From Methanoregula sp. UBA64 (GTDB taxonomy: Archaea; Halobacteriota; Methanomicrobia; Methanomicrobiales; Methanospirillaceae), in NCBI RefSeq assembly GCF_002502735.1, contig NZ_DAQC01000008.1, positions 1 to 64,000 on the forward strand: DNA of 64,000 nucleotides. Reading direction: 5' to 3'. A program made the translations under genes and the position numbers. The notes beneath the pieces are model-generated. The model did not search any database, was not told where the DNA came from, and was given only the letters and a program-made list of their open reading frames with translations. Of the stretch, positions 16,355-25,353 are shown one piece after another (position 1 is the first letter of the stretch; each line of letters opens with the position of its first letter).

Positions 16355-17344
16355 ATGCAGCCCCGGACGATCACCTTCTCAAAGAACGTCTTTTTGCCCC
16401 TGACCACCGTCTGCCGGAACCGGTGCGGGTACTGTTCGTTCAAGACCCCGGTGCAGGACGGGTGCCTCATGATGCCGGACAATGTAGAGGCGCTCCTTCT
16501 CCGCGGCAGGGATGCAGGGTGCACCGAGGCGCTCTTTACCTTCGGGGAACGGCCCGAAGAGGAGCCGGGGTTTTCGAGATATCTGGAAAAGACCGGCTAC
16601 GACACCATCCTCGATTACTGCGAAGCGATGTGCAAAAAGAGCATAGAGTACGGGATTCTCCCGCACACGAACGCCGGGATCCTCACCTATGACGAGATGA
16701 AGCGGCTCCGGAAGGTGAACGCGAGCATGGGGCTGATGCTCGAAACCACCGCACGGATCCCGGCCCACAACGGCTCGAAAGGGAAAGAGCCGGAGGTGCG
16801 CCTTGCCATGATGGAGGATGCAGGAAAGCTCAAAATCCCGTTCACCACCGGCCTCCTCCTCGGGATCGGCGAGACCGTGGCCGACCGCGAGGAGTCGCTT
16901 TTGGCGATCCGCGACATCAATAAGAAATACGGGAATATCCAGGAGATCATCCTCCAGAACTTCTGCCCCAAGGACAACACCCCGATGGCCGCATTCCGGG
17001 TGCCGGAAACGGAGGAGATCTGCGAGACGATCAAAATGGCGCGCCGGATCCTGCCAGAGGAGATCGCGATCCAGATCGCCCCGAACCTGATCGATGCCTC
17101 AACACTCATCTCCTGCGGGGTGGACGACCTTGGCGGCGTCTCCCCGGTCACCATCGATTACGTGAACCCCGAGCACCCCTGGCCGGCGATTGACGATCTC
17201 AAAACAATCGTCGGCGACGCAACGCTCCGGGAACGCCTCTGCATCTATCCCCGGTTCATCCGGGCGGGGTGGTTCGACGCCGGCCTGCAACCCCTAATAA
17301 ACCGGCTCGACCAACGTATATCCACAGGGAGCAGGAAACCGTGA
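16355..17344 (+). CDS. cofG: Fo synthase subunit CofG (radical SAM)
   Basis: 329 residues. With CofH it makes the deazaflavin Fo, the chromophore of F420. The radical SAM cluster motif CRNRCGYC gives Cys20, Cys24 and Cys27; LLLGIGETVADREE and GGVSPVTIDYVNPEHPWP are family hallmarks. CofH is not in this window. The last codons overlap the purC start (GTGA), so the two genes are coupled although their pathways differ. Confidence 0.97.
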   Translation: MQPRTITFSKNVFLPLTTVCRNRCGYCSFKTPVQDGCLMMPDNVEALLLRGRDAGCTEALFTFGERPEEEPGFSRYLEKTGYDTILDYCEAMCKKSIEYGILPHTNAGILTYDEMKRLRKVNASMGLMLETTARIPAHNGSKGKEPEVRLAMMEDAGKLKIPFTTGLLLGIGETVADREESLLAIRDINKKYGNIQEIILQNFCPKDNTPMAAFRVPETEEICETIKMARRILPEEIAIQIAPNLIDASTLISCGVDDLGGVSPVTIDYVNPEHPWPAIDDLKTIVGDATLRERLCIYPRFIRAGWFDAGLQPLINRLDQRISTGSRKP

Positions 17345-18126
17345 AGCAGAAAAAACTCCTGTATACCGGAAAGGCCAAGTCGGTCTTTAAGACGGACGAA
17401 AAGGGAACGCTGATCGTAGAATTCCGCGATGATATCACCGCGTTTGACGGCGGGAAAAAGGACACCTTAAAAAACAAGGGCAGCTACAATGCAAACGTCT
17501 CCGCGTACTTCTTTTCGTATCTTGAAAAGAACGGGGTAAAGACCCATTTTGTCAGGATGCTCGATGAGAAGCGGATGGTGGTCCGCGAACTCTCGATGAT
17601 CCCGCTCGAAGTGATTGTCAGAAACCTTGCGGCAGGCTCGATTGTGAGGAACTATCCGTTCAAGGAGGGCACACCGTTAAAACCGCCGGTCATCGTCATC
17701 GATTACAAGGACGACTCCCGGCACGACCCGATGCTCAACGACGAGCTGATCGTTGCGCTCAAGCTCGCGACCCCGGCAGAACTCAAAAAGATCAAGGAGA
17801 TTGCACTCAAGATCAACACGCTCCTTGTAAAACTCGTCGCAAAGCAGGGGATCACGCTCGTGGACTTCAAGCTTGAATTCGGCCGGCAGGGAAAAACGGT
17901 CTACCTGGGCGACGAGATCAGCATGGACTCGATGCGCCTCTGGGATAAGAAGACCGGCGAATCGCTCGATAAGGACGTGTACCGGTTCAACAAGGGCGAC
18001 GTGATGGCAACCTACAACCGGGTTGCGGCACGCATCACGAAAAAGGCAAAGCCCGCTGCTGCAAAGAAGAAGACCACAAAAGCGGCAGTGCCAAAAAAGG
18101 CCGCAAAGAAACCCGGCAAGCGGTAG
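17341..18126 (+). CDS. purC: SAICAR synthetase
   Basis: 261 residues from GTG 17341, placed by the cofG stop overlap and the upstream GGGAGCAGGAAA. Joins aspartate to CAIR in purine synthesis. Family motifs: LLYTGKAKSVF, LRVREL-like MVVRELSMIPLEVIVRNLAAGS and LVDFKLEFG followed by LGDEISMDSMRLW. After about residue 228 comes a ~30-residue Lys/Ala-rich tail absent from typical PurC; it may bind nucleic acid or be a disordered extension. Confidence 0.96.
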   Translation: MKQKKLLYTGKAKSVFKTDEKGTLIVEFRDDITAFDGGKKDTLKNKGSYNANVSAYFFSYLEKNGVKTHFVRMLDEKRMVVRELSMIPLEVIVRNLAAGSIVRNYPFKEGTPLKPPVIVIDYKDDSRHDPMLNDELIVALKLATPAELKKIKEIALKINTLLVKLVAKQGITLVDFKLEFGRQGKTVYLGDEISMDSMRLWDKKTGESLDKDVYRFNKGDVMATYNRVAARITKKAKPAAAKKKTTKAAVPKKAAKKPGKR

Positions 18127-18190
18127 ATTCCACAACACATAAGTTGTCCCTCGAAAGATAATCGTACGAGGAAGGGTGGGCAGGACAATC

Positions 18191-18472
18191 ATGGCAGAGG
18201 TGTCGCAGGAAGAAGCGGATATGCGCAAGTGGACAACCGCGATAGCGAGGAAGAACGGGTGGATCCTAAATCCCGACGAGGAACACCTGCGCATTGTCCT
18301 CAAGGGGTTAGTAAGGAACAAGGAGAAGTTCGGGAGGCCCTACTGCCCGTGCCGGCTCCGGAGCGGGGACGAGGAGAAGGACCGGGCCATCGAGTGTCCC
18401 TGCATCTACCACAAGGACGAGATCGCAAAAGACGGGCACTGCCACTGCCTGCTGTATTATAAGAAACCATAA
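18191..18472 (+). CDS. Ferredoxin-type disulfide reductase, FTR catalytic subunit family
   Basis: 93 residues from ATG 18191. The three CxC pairs YCPC, CPC and CHC (Cys52/54, 69/71, 84/86) are the ligands of the 4Fe-4S cluster and the redox disulfide of ferredoxin:thioredoxin reductase beta chains. In methanogens such proteins transfer electrons from ferredoxin to thioredoxin-like partners. No variable (alpha) chain is nearby, as usual in archaea. Ten T residues follow the stop. Confidence 0.9.
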   Translation: MAEVSQEEADMRKWTTAIARKNGWILNPDEEHLRIVLKGLVRNKEKFGRPYCPCRLRSGDEEKDRAIECPCIYHKDEIAKDGHCHCLLYYKKP

Positions 18473-18484
18473 TCTTTTTTTTTT
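18454..18484 (+). promoter_or_regulatory. TATA box and T10 terminator between FTR and glycosylase genes
   Basis: GTATTATAAG (18454-18463) overlaps the 3' end of the FTR gene and would place transcription start near 18485, exactly the glycosylase ATG: a leaderless message. Ten T residues (18475-18484) directly before that ATG can end the upstream transcript. Both calls are by position and motif only. Confidence 0.5.
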
Positions 18485-18982
18485 ATGACCTTGGGTAGTT
18501 CCCGATCGCCCGGGCTTGCACCGGTTTCCGGGGAGAGTCCGGCAGTCCTTATTCTCGGCAGTTTCCCGTCGGTGCAGTCGCTTGCAAAACGCGAGTACTA
18601 CGGCAACCCGCAGAACCGGTTCTGGGCGATCATGGAGAACATCTTCGGGATAGACCGCTCCCTGCCGTACGCAGCCCGCACAGCGCAGCTGGCCAAATGC
18701 CGCATCGCGCTCTGGGACGTCCTTGCCTCCTGCACCCGCAAAGGGAGTGCCGACGCATCGATCCGGGAGATCGTCCCAAACGATATTGCCGGGTTCCTGG
18801 AGATGCACCCCTCCGTCAGGTGCATTGCGCTCAACGGGACCGCAGCAGGGAAGTTCTTCTCCCGGGACACCTGCCCGGTCCCGGCAATCGTCCTCCCCTC
18901 GACGAGCCCGGCCAATGCCCGGCAGTCATTGGAAGAAAAGACCCGGATCTGGAGTACCTGCCTCGCGGAATATCTGCACTAA
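18485..18982 (+). CDS. Hypoxanthine-DNA glycosylase (UDG superfamily family 6)
   Basis: 165 residues. ILGSFPSVQSLAKREYYGNPQNRFW is the family 6 signature (split here: GSFPS then YYGNPQNRFW), followed by ALWDVLASC and the late motif LPSTSPAN. Family 6 enzymes, first described in Methanosarcina, remove hypoxanthine arising from adenine deamination. ATG follows a T10 run; a TATA box upstream suggests leaderless transcription. Confidence 0.9.
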   Translation: MTLGSSRSPGLAPVSGESPAVLILGSFPSVQSLAKREYYGNPQNRFWAIMENIFGIDRSLPYAARTAQLAKCRIALWDVLASCTRKGSADASIREIVPNDIAGFLEMHPSVRCIALNGTAAGKFFSRDTCPVPAIVLPSTSPANARQSLEEKTRIWSTCLAEYLH

Positions 18983-19007
18983 AAAAGAGATTTTTTCATC
19001 CGGCCAT

Positions 19008-20666
19008 CTAGCGTTCGAGCCGGAGCTTGAGGAAGATAACGTGGTAGATCGCATAGAACCCGCAGAGCACGGCGGCTGTATAGCCGAGGATCGCGATCCA
19101 CATGACCTCTTTTGGCATGGTGACCGGCGACGCCTGGAGCACGAGCGACGACCCGACCACGAGCGCTGCCACCACAAGGCCGATCATGATCTTGTCGCTT
19201 GCCCGGTCGAGCGCCATCTGGAGTTTCTTTAAGTCCGTATCAACGACTTCGAGCCGGACGGTCCCGGTCGAGAGGCGCTTGAGCATGAGGTTGACGTTTC
19301 TGGGCAGGTCGAATGCCGCATCCACCGCTTCCAGAAGCGAGTTCGATGCACGCTTTGCATAGCCGGCGGAGAGCACATTGGAGTCGGTGAGCTTGCGCAG
19401 GTACGGCGTGATCTCTTCCCCAAAGGAAAACTTCGGGTCCAGGTGGATGGCGACATCGTAGACCATGACGAGGGTCTTTAACAGGAGCATCAGGCTCATG
19501 GGCACCTTGATGTTGTAGTGCCGCATGACTTCGGTGAGCTCGTTTATCATGAGGCCGAAGTTGAACTGGGCGATCTGGTCCCCGCCGCCGAAATCGTGGA
19601 GCATGATGTAGAGGTCGTCCCTCAGGGCCTCGCGGTTCTCCTCGGCAACAACGATCCCGAAGCCTTCGAGGGCCTTTAAGATCATATCCACATCGTCCGT
19701 GGTGAGGGCAAAGAGCAGGTTGATGAAGAGCTGCTTCTTCTCCGGCCGGAGCACCCCGACGATACCGAAGTCCAGGAGCACGAGGTCCCCGGTCTCGGAG
19801 ACGAGCATATTGCCCGGGTGGGGGTCGCCGTGGAAGAACCCGTCCTCGAAGATCATCTTCAGGTAGGCGTAAAAGCCCCGCAGCGCGATATCGTGCGGGT
19901 TGCACCCCTGCGCCTTGATCGCCTCGATATTGTCGACCCGCACCCCTTTCACGAACTCCATGACGAGGATGTGGGGCGAGGAGTAGTCCCAGTAGACTTT
20001 CGGGAAATGGATGCCGGGCACGTCGCGGAAGTTCCGGGCCATCCGCTCCATGTTCCGGCCGTCGCGGGTGAAATCAAGTTCCTTTCGGATCTGGTTGGCA
20101 AAGTCCTGCACAAGGCCGACCGGGTTGTACATCCGGCTCTCGGGGAAGACCGCCTCGATCCTCTCGGCCATGGACTGGAGGATGGCGAGATCGTTTTCTA
20201 TCTGGTCGGGGATACCGGGGCGCTGGATCTTGACCGCGACCACGGTCCCGTCGCGGAGGACCGCACGGTGGACCTGCCCGATCGAGGCCGATGCAACCGG
20301 CGTCTCGTCGATCTCGGAGAACCAGTCGCCGAGATCCGGGCAGGACTGGTGGAGCACCGCGACAACGTCCGAGAACGGCAAGGGTTTGGCATGGTCCTGG
20401 AGTTTTTTGAGCTGCGCGATCAGCTCCGGCGGGAATATCTCCGTCCTCGTGCTCATGATCTGCCCGAACTTCACAAACGTGGGGCCGAGCTCTTCGAGCG
20501 CCATGCGGATGCGCTCGTACGTCGTGGACTGGTCCGGCTGCGACGATTCGGATCCCGGGAGACGGAACCGGGTCCTGCCCGGGAATGCTTTTTCAAGGGC
20601 TATCCCAAAACCGTATTTCGTTAAAACATCGATAATCTGCGCGTACCGCCGGATACGGGTGACCAT
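19008..20666 (-). CDS. ABC1/UbiB-type atypical kinase, membrane-anchored
   Basis: 552 residues. UbiB signatures: KFGQIMSTR (the KxGQ motif), PVASASIGQVHRAVL (A-rich loop replacing the P-loop), VAVKIQRPG (catalytic Lys), HGDPHPGNMLV and LLDFGIVG (metal-binding Asp). Two hydrophobic helices at the C-terminus (about 495-545) anchor it in the membrane. UbiB proteins support isoprenoid-lipid quinone metabolism in bacteria; in an archaeon without ubiquinone the target is unknown, but prenyl-lipid handling is a reasonable guess. An isolated gene. Confidence 0.93.
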   Translation of the reverse strand: MVTRIRRYAQIIDVLTKYGFGIALEKAFPGRTRFRLPGSESSQPDQSTTYERIRMALEELGPTFVKFGQIMSTRTEIFPPELIAQLKKLQDHAKPLPFSDVVAVLHQSCPDLGDWFSEIDETPVASASIGQVHRAVLRDGTVVAVKIQRPGIPDQIENDLAILQSMAERIEAVFPESRMYNPVGLVQDFANQIRKELDFTRDGRNMERMARNFRDVPGIHFPKVYWDYSSPHILVMEFVKGVRVDNIEAIKAQGCNPHDIALRGFYAYLKMIFEDGFFHGDPHPGNMLVSETGDLVLLDFGIVGVLRPEKKQLFINLLFALTTDDVDMILKALEGFGIVVAEENREALRDDLYIMLHDFGGGDQIAQFNFGLMINELTEVMRHYNIKVPMSLMLLLKTLVMVYDVAIHLDPKFSFGEEITPYLRKLTDSNVLSAGYAKRASNSLLEAVDAAFDLPRNVNLMLKRLSTGTVRLEVVDTDLKKLQMALDRASDKIMIGLVVAALVVGSSLVLQASPVTMPKEVMWIAILGYTAAVLCGFYAIYHVIFLKLRLER

Positions 20667-20744
20667 GGATACAGTTTGGCAGTGGGGCTACTTAATGCTG
20701 GCTTTTTTTGATCAACCGGCGGGGCAGGGCCGGCCGGGGCCGGC

Positions 20745-21992
20745 TCAGCAGGAGTCCGGCTTAGAAAAGACCACGATCCGGTTCGTGTTGGTGCCGCACT
20801 CGTTGTTCCCGACACCCCAGATATGGGAGGTCTTGGAGAAGACCTGCTGGTTGATGATCACGCATTCGCAGGAAAACCCGGCGTCCTGCCCGAGCGGGAC
20901 CACGTGCTCTTCCAGGCGGACGGTCTTTTTGCGCACTTCGCCCACCTCGAACGCCACCCAGCCCCCGGGTGCAGTGATCCGGTAGAGTTCGGAGAATACC
21001 GCTCCCATCACCGCGTTCCATTCCGCGACCGTTCGGGCCATCGTGATCGTCTTCCCGATCGCCTCCTCGTCGAGGCCGCAGAACCAGCACCGGAGCCAGT
21101 TGTCGTCCCGGTACTGGACGATATCCAGAAACGGCGGCGAGGTAACCGTCAGCTTCACCGTCCCGGTACCGATGGACGGGGTATCCCGGGCATCACCGGT
21201 CAGGAACCGGGCGCCCTCCCCGGCACGGGCGAGGCGGGCCATTGCTGCGGGAGTAAGCCCGGAGAGCAGGCTCTTTGATTTCTTCAGGATCAGGGCGTGC
21301 GTGTCCCGGTACTCCGGCACCTGGTCCCGTTTTTTATTGATACGCCGCTGGCTTTCGGGAGAGACGGCCTGGTTGGGGGGGAGCGTGTAGACAGAAAAGA
21401 AGCCGGAGGAGTGGCCGGTGAGCCGGTTGGTGGCTGCCATCCGGATCCACGCATCGGTCGCATCCGCAGTACCCTCCTCGTTTCGGGCAATCAGGTACTC
21501 CCGCAGGGCCGCGATCTCCTGCTCGGTCTGAGGATGGTAGAACATGGAGAGGTCCCGGTCTGCCTGTCCGCCGTCCCGCGGGATCGTCTCCAGCCGGGCC
21601 GCGATCTCCGGCAGCGTGGGCGGGAAAAACCGGGGCTCCGTGAGCAGCCGGGACAACGGGTTTGCATCGTTTGCGATAACGTTTCGTCCCGAGAGCCCTG
21701 CTTCGACCGCAGTCGTACCGCGTCCCGAGAACGGGTCGTACACGATCTCCCCGGGACGTGTCAGAAGGTCGATGAAAAAACGGGGCAGCTGCGGCTTGAA
21801 ACAGGCCCGGTAGGAGATCTCGTGCAGGGACGAGGCCTGGCGCTGCCGGGATGTCCAGAACTCTCCCGTGTACTGCCGGATACCGGAGAGACCCGGGGGT
21901 TTTCCCACGAGCACCAAACGATCCCCCGGGCCCCGGAATGCGGCAAGGCACGCGTGGAATGCTCGTGGGGTTTTCCGGTAGGTACCTGCCAT
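20745..21992 (-). CDS. DNA (N4-cytosine or N6-adenine) methyltransferase, orphan
   Basis: 415 residues. Motif I YDPFSGRGTTAVEAGLSGRN lies at about residue 85 and the catalytic TSPPF at about 285, with a ~180-residue region between that may be the target-recognition part. This I-to-IV order is unlike the beta class, in which DPF.GSGT follows TSPP. SPPF favours N4-cytosine. No restriction endonuclease, specificity subunit or BREX/DISARM gene is nearby. The start at 21992 is 14 bases from a large palindrome (22006-22042). Function as a solitary epigenetic or protective methylase is inferred. Confidence 0.88.
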   Translation of the reverse strand: MAGTYRKTPRAFHACLAAFRGPGDRLVLVGKPPGLSGIRQYTGEFWTSRQRQASSLHEISYRACFKPQLPRFFIDLLTRPGEIVYDPFSGRGTTAVEAGLSGRNVIANDANPLSRLLTEPRFFPPTLPEIAARLETIPRDGGQADRDLSMFYHPQTEQEIAALREYLIARNEEGTADATDAWIRMAATNRLTGHSSGFFSVYTLPPNQAVSPESQRRINKKRDQVPEYRDTHALILKKSKSLLSGLTPAAMARLARAGEGARFLTGDARDTPSIGTGTVKLTVTSPPFLDIVQYRDDNWLRCWFCGLDEEAIGKTITMARTVAEWNAVMGAVFSELYRITAPGGWVAFEVGEVRKKTVRLEEHVVPLGQDAGFSCECVIINQQVFSKTSHIWGVGNNECGTNTNRIVVFSKPDSC

Positions 21993-22005
21993 CGGGATCG
22001 CTTCC

Positions 22006-22042
22006 GTGATACATACCGTTGTGCCGGATAACGGTATATCAC
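22006..22042 (-). promoter_or_regulatory. Palindromic operator at DNA methyltransferase promoter
   Basis: GTGAT-AC-ATACCGTT and AACGGTAT-ATCAC pair around nine bases, with a two-base bulge. On the minus strand a TATA box TTTTTTTATATAA (22055-22066) predicts transcription start inside the palindrome, about 40 bases before the gene. A bound protein would block initiation. Confidence 0.55.
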
Positions 22043-22108
22043 CTGTGTTCCGGAGTTATATAAAAAAAGAATCAGGACGGGACAAAAAGGGCGGGACACC
22101 GTACCCGT

Positions 22109-22645
22109 TCAGCCGGCATGGGCCCCTTCCTCGTCAAACTCCCGGGGGTACCGGACGGTGCCGTGGATGCCGTCGAGCGCCCCGTCAACCAGGGGATATG
22201 CCATGAACACCTCGTTCCTGCAGGGGAACGGTGCCTTGATTCCCATCACCGGTGCCGGGGTAAACCCGAACCGGGGGTAATAGGAGGGATGCCCTACCAC
22301 GATCACGATCCGGTGCCCCTGCTCCCGGCAGATCCTGAGCCCCTCTTCCACAAGACCGGAACCAACGCCCCGGCACTGGTATTCAGAAAGAACGGAGAGT
22401 GGCGCAAGAGCCACGGCCGGTATACTGGCATGTTCGGATTCGATCGAGATCGGGGCAAAGAGGATATGGCCGATAATTTTTCCATCGTGAACGGCAACAA
22501 GGGATGAGCCGGGGATATAGTCTCCCCCGTTCCTGAGGGCCCGGACCAGCCGGGCTTCCCCGTCCTGGCCAAACGCCTCGCGATTGACGGTATCTATTGC
22601 AGGAATATCGGAGGGAATTTCAGATCGGATAAAAAACGAGTCCAT
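22109..22645 (-). CDS. GNAT-family N-acetyltransferase (YhbS-like)
   Basis: 178 residues. The acetyl-CoA binding motif A is VLSEYQCRGVGSGLVEEGL (Q/RxxGxG/A type), followed by IVVGHPSYYPRFGF, which is diagnostic of the YhbS-type subfamily. The substrate is unknown. Single gene, same strand as the CDF transporter downstream in the window. Confidence 0.88.
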   Translation of the reverse strand: MDSFFIRSEIPSDIPAIDTVNREAFGQDGEARLVRALRNGGDYIPGSSLVAVHDGKIIGHILFAPISIESEHASIPAVALAPLSVLSEYQCRGVGSGLVEEGLRICREQGHRIVIVVGHPSYYPRFGFTPAPVMGIKAPFPCRNEVFMAYPLVDGALDGIHGTVRYPREFDEEGAHAG

Positions 22646-22708
22646 CCTGTAATATACGCAGTCTGAGGTAAAAGAAGGAGCAGACCGGGAACACCCCGGG
22701 ATCGCGGT

Positions 22709-23620
22709 TCATTCCTGGCTCAGCACCACGGAGACCACGCTTCCGGCTATTTTTTCCTCAAGGGAGCGTTTGAGCTCGGCGGCAAATGTCTGGACCTCCC
22801 CCATCTTCTGCTCCGGGTTAAACCCAAGGGAGATCTCGATGTAGATCCTGCTCCCTGACCGGCGGGAGCGGACACCGTGGAATTCATCGTATTTCTCGAA
22901 CGAGCCGGAGAGTTCCCGGAGGATGACCAGCTGGAGCTCTTCGTCAAGGGTCTTGTCAAAGAGATCGGGGAGCGATGAGGAGAATTCCCGGTACCCGGCA
23001 AGGATAAGGAACCCGATGATGACAAACGAGACCACCGGGTCGATGTAGCGCGCCCATTCGTACCCGATGAAGAGTACCGAGAGCACGAGCGCGGACAGGA
23101 TCAGCAGGTTGGAGAAGGTCTTTGCCCTCCGCAGGCGCCACTGCGCCTCCATGATCGGGGAGGGGTCCTGCTCGGAACGGTGGCGATAGGCATGCCAGTG
23201 GTGGTAATCCGCGATGCTTGCAATGCACATCAGCGGGATACCGATGTATGCCGCATCCATGTCGAACTCCTCGGGATGCGTGAGCCGGTGGAGGGTAAAC
23301 AGGAAGAGGATGCAGATGGAGATCCCCATCACACCGCCGGTGATGATCCGGGTTAATGTCTCGAACTTTCCCATCCCGTAATCGTAGGTAAACTTCCCGC
23401 CGGCCTTCATTCTCCTGATTATCAGGAGGGCAAAGAGGGAGGCCAGGATCTCGTTTGCACACTTGAACGCATCGGACAGGAGGGTGGCCGACCCTGACAG
23501 GAGAATGGCCGCGATCTCCGGGATCAGGATGAAAACGTCCGTGCAGACCCCGGCGGAAACCAGCTTCTCGCGGGACTTTTTTGGCTTGTCGTTCCCACTT
23601 GAATTCACGGAGGGCTGCAT
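22709..23620 (-). CDS. Cation diffusion facilitator-family transporter
   Basis: 303 residues from ATG 23620; the in-frame extension to 23722 overlaps gltX and is rejected. Six helices are visible (about 20-230): first helix ILIPEIAAILLSGSATLLSDAFK carries the conserved SxxLLSDA pattern, although the usual second Asp pair is not evident, and a cytoplasmic C-terminal domain follows (SRIYIEISLGFNP). CDF proteins export Zn, Fe, Mn or Co. It follows gltX by 37 bases as the distal gene of the superoperon. Confidence 0.82.
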   Translation of the reverse strand: MQPSVNSSGNDKPKKSREKLVSAGVCTDVFILIPEIAAILLSGSATLLSDAFKCANEILASLFALLIIRRMKAGGKFTYDYGMGKFETLTRIITGGVMGISICILFLFTLHRLTHPEEFDMDAAYIGIPLMCIASIADYHHWHAYRHRSEQDPSPIMEAQWRLRRAKTFSNLLILSALVLSVLFIGYEWARYIDPVVSFVIIGFLILAGYREFSSSLPDLFDKTLDEELQLVILRELSGSFEKYDEFHGVRSRRSGSRIYIEISLGFNPEQKMGEVQTFAAELKRSLEEKIAGSVVSVVLSQE

Positions 23621-23657
23621 GATCTTTCTGGTACGTTCAAACGAAAAAGAAAAAATT

Positions 23658-25352
23658 TCAGGTATGCGTGAAGTAGGCCCGGATACCGCTCTTGTCCGCG
23701 GCATCGATCCGGGCAAAGGCAACCCGCTCGAACTGCACGACCTTACCGGCCTCTGCCTTCACGGCAGGCTCGCAGGCACCCTTCATCTCCCCGTCCTGCG
23801 TGAGAAGCGTGCAGGGCGTGGCTGCCTGCACCGGGAGCCACTGGATGATCTTTGCCTTTGCCGCCCGGGCATCGGCAAGCGAGTCCCCGCCGTACGAGAA
23901 CGAGGGGGTTTCGCCAGTCCATGTAACATTCACGTTGAAGAGGTCTTTTAACCGGACCATCGAGGTCCCGAAAACGATCTCGCCCTTCGGGAGGAGGACG
24001 GTGCCGGTAAATTCCAGGGAACGCGATCCTTTCTCCTCATGGCCCGGGTGGAGCATGGCATGGGCAGTCCGGACCGGGGCACCCCCGATCTCTGCCTCCA
24101 GCGGGTCGGGCACGAAGAAGTACCGGTTTGCCACCGGGTCCACGATCTTCTTGTTCTCCGCGTACAGGTTGTCCCACGAAAACGAGATGTCCACATCGCC
24201 GATCCCGATCGCGATCATCGCGTTTTTCACGGCATCGGGGCTGATCCCCCGCCGGGCAAGGGCGCGGAGCGTCCCGAGGTGGATGTCGTCCCAGCCGGTG
24301 TATTTCCCCTCGTTGATCCCTGCGTGCATCTGGGAAGTGGAGAGTACCACGCCCTCGATTCCCATCCGGCCATAGTGCCGGTACACCGGGACCTTCCAGC
24401 CGAAGTGGTCGTAGATGTAGCGCTGGCGCCGGGTGTTTGCTATGTGATCCTTCCCGCGGATCACGTGCGTTACGCCGAGCAGGTGGTCGTCGGCAACCAC
24501 CGAGAAGTTCATGAGCGGGTAGACCCGGGCGTCCCCGATCTTCGGGTGGAGCGGGGCATCGAGGATCCGGAAGATCGGATAGTCCCGCATTGCCGGGTCG
24601 GGGTTCAACAGATCGGTCTTGACACGGACCGAGGCTTCGCCTTCCTTAAACCCACCGTTGAGCATCTTCTCCCAGAGGGAAAGTGCTGTTTCGACCGGCT
24701 GGTCGCGGCAGGGGCAGGCTTTCTTCGCGTCTTTTAACGCCTTGAAGTGCTCGTTCTCGCAGGTGCAGACGTACGCCCCGCCGCGTTCGATAAGCTGTTT
24801 GCAGAGATCGTAGTAGATCGGGAACCGTTCGCTCTGGGTAACCGTCTCGGTGATCCCAAGGCCGAGCCACGCGATATCCTCCTTTACCATCTCATAGGCT
24901 TCGGGGTCGACGCGCTTGGGGTCCGTATCCTCGATCCGGAGGATGTACCGGCCGCCGTACTGTTTCACGTAGGCATCGTTGAGCGCCGCGGCCCGGGCAT
25001 GACCGATATGGAGCGGACCGGAGGGGTTTGGCGCAAACCGCATGACAACGCCGTTCTCGGCTCCTTCGAGCTCGGGAAGCACCTTCTTCTTCTCGTGCTT
25101 CTCGTGGAGCGCGGCAAACATCTCCGGGGAAAGGGACTGGAGCTTTGCCACCCGCTCCCCGGGGGAGAGGGCTGCTACGTCAGCGATGGCATCTTTTGCC
25201 GCCGCGGACACTTCCTTTGCCTGCTTACGGAGCTCGGGATGAGCCCCCATGACCATCCCGATAACCGCTCCTGCCTGCGGTACGCCGCCGTGCTTGACCG
25301 CGTTCTGGAGTGCACACAAAAAAAGCGCGGCCTTTATCTCGTCCCCTGCCAT
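23658..25352 (-). CDS. gltX: Glutamyl-tRNA synthetase, archaeal type
   Basis: 564 residues. Class I signature APNPSGPLHIGHARAA (HIGH motif) and VLSTSQMHAG (KMSKS counterpart). The archaeal/eukaryal anticodon-binding C-terminal beta-barrel domain replaces the bacterial helical one. In most archaea this enzyme is discriminating toward tRNA-Glu, with tRNA-Gln charged through GatDE. The gene starts one base after the idsA stop. Confidence 0.96.
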   Translation of the reverse strand: MAGDEIKAALFLCALQNAVKHGGVPQAGAVIGMVMGAHPELRKQAKEVSAAAKDAIADVAALSPGERVAKLQSLSPEMFAALHEKHEKKKVLPELEGAENGVVMRFAPNPSGPLHIGHARAAALNDAYVKQYGGRYILRIEDTDPKRVDPEAYEMVKEDIAWLGLGITETVTQSERFPIYYDLCKQLIERGGAYVCTCENEHFKALKDAKKACPCRDQPVETALSLWEKMLNGGFKEGEASVRVKTDLLNPDPAMRDYPIFRILDAPLHPKIGDARVYPLMNFSVVADDHLLGVTHVIRGKDHIANTRRQRYIYDHFGWKVPVYRHYGRMGIEGVVLSTSQMHAGINEGKYTGWDDIHLGTLRALARRGISPDAVKNAMIAIGIGDVDISFSWDNLYAENKKIVDPVANRYFFVPDPLEAEIGGAPVRTAHAMLHPGHEEKGSRSLEFTGTVLLPKGEIVFGTSMVRLKDLFNVNVTWTGETPSFSYGGDSLADARAAKAKIIQWLPVQAATPCTLLTQDGEMKGACEPAVKAEAGKVVQFERVAFARIDAADKSGIRAYFTHT

Positions 25353-25353
25353 C

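Noticed and set aside
20745..21992. Complete restriction-modification system
   Set aside because: Only the methyltransferase is present; neighbours are UbiB-like kinase and acetyltransferase.
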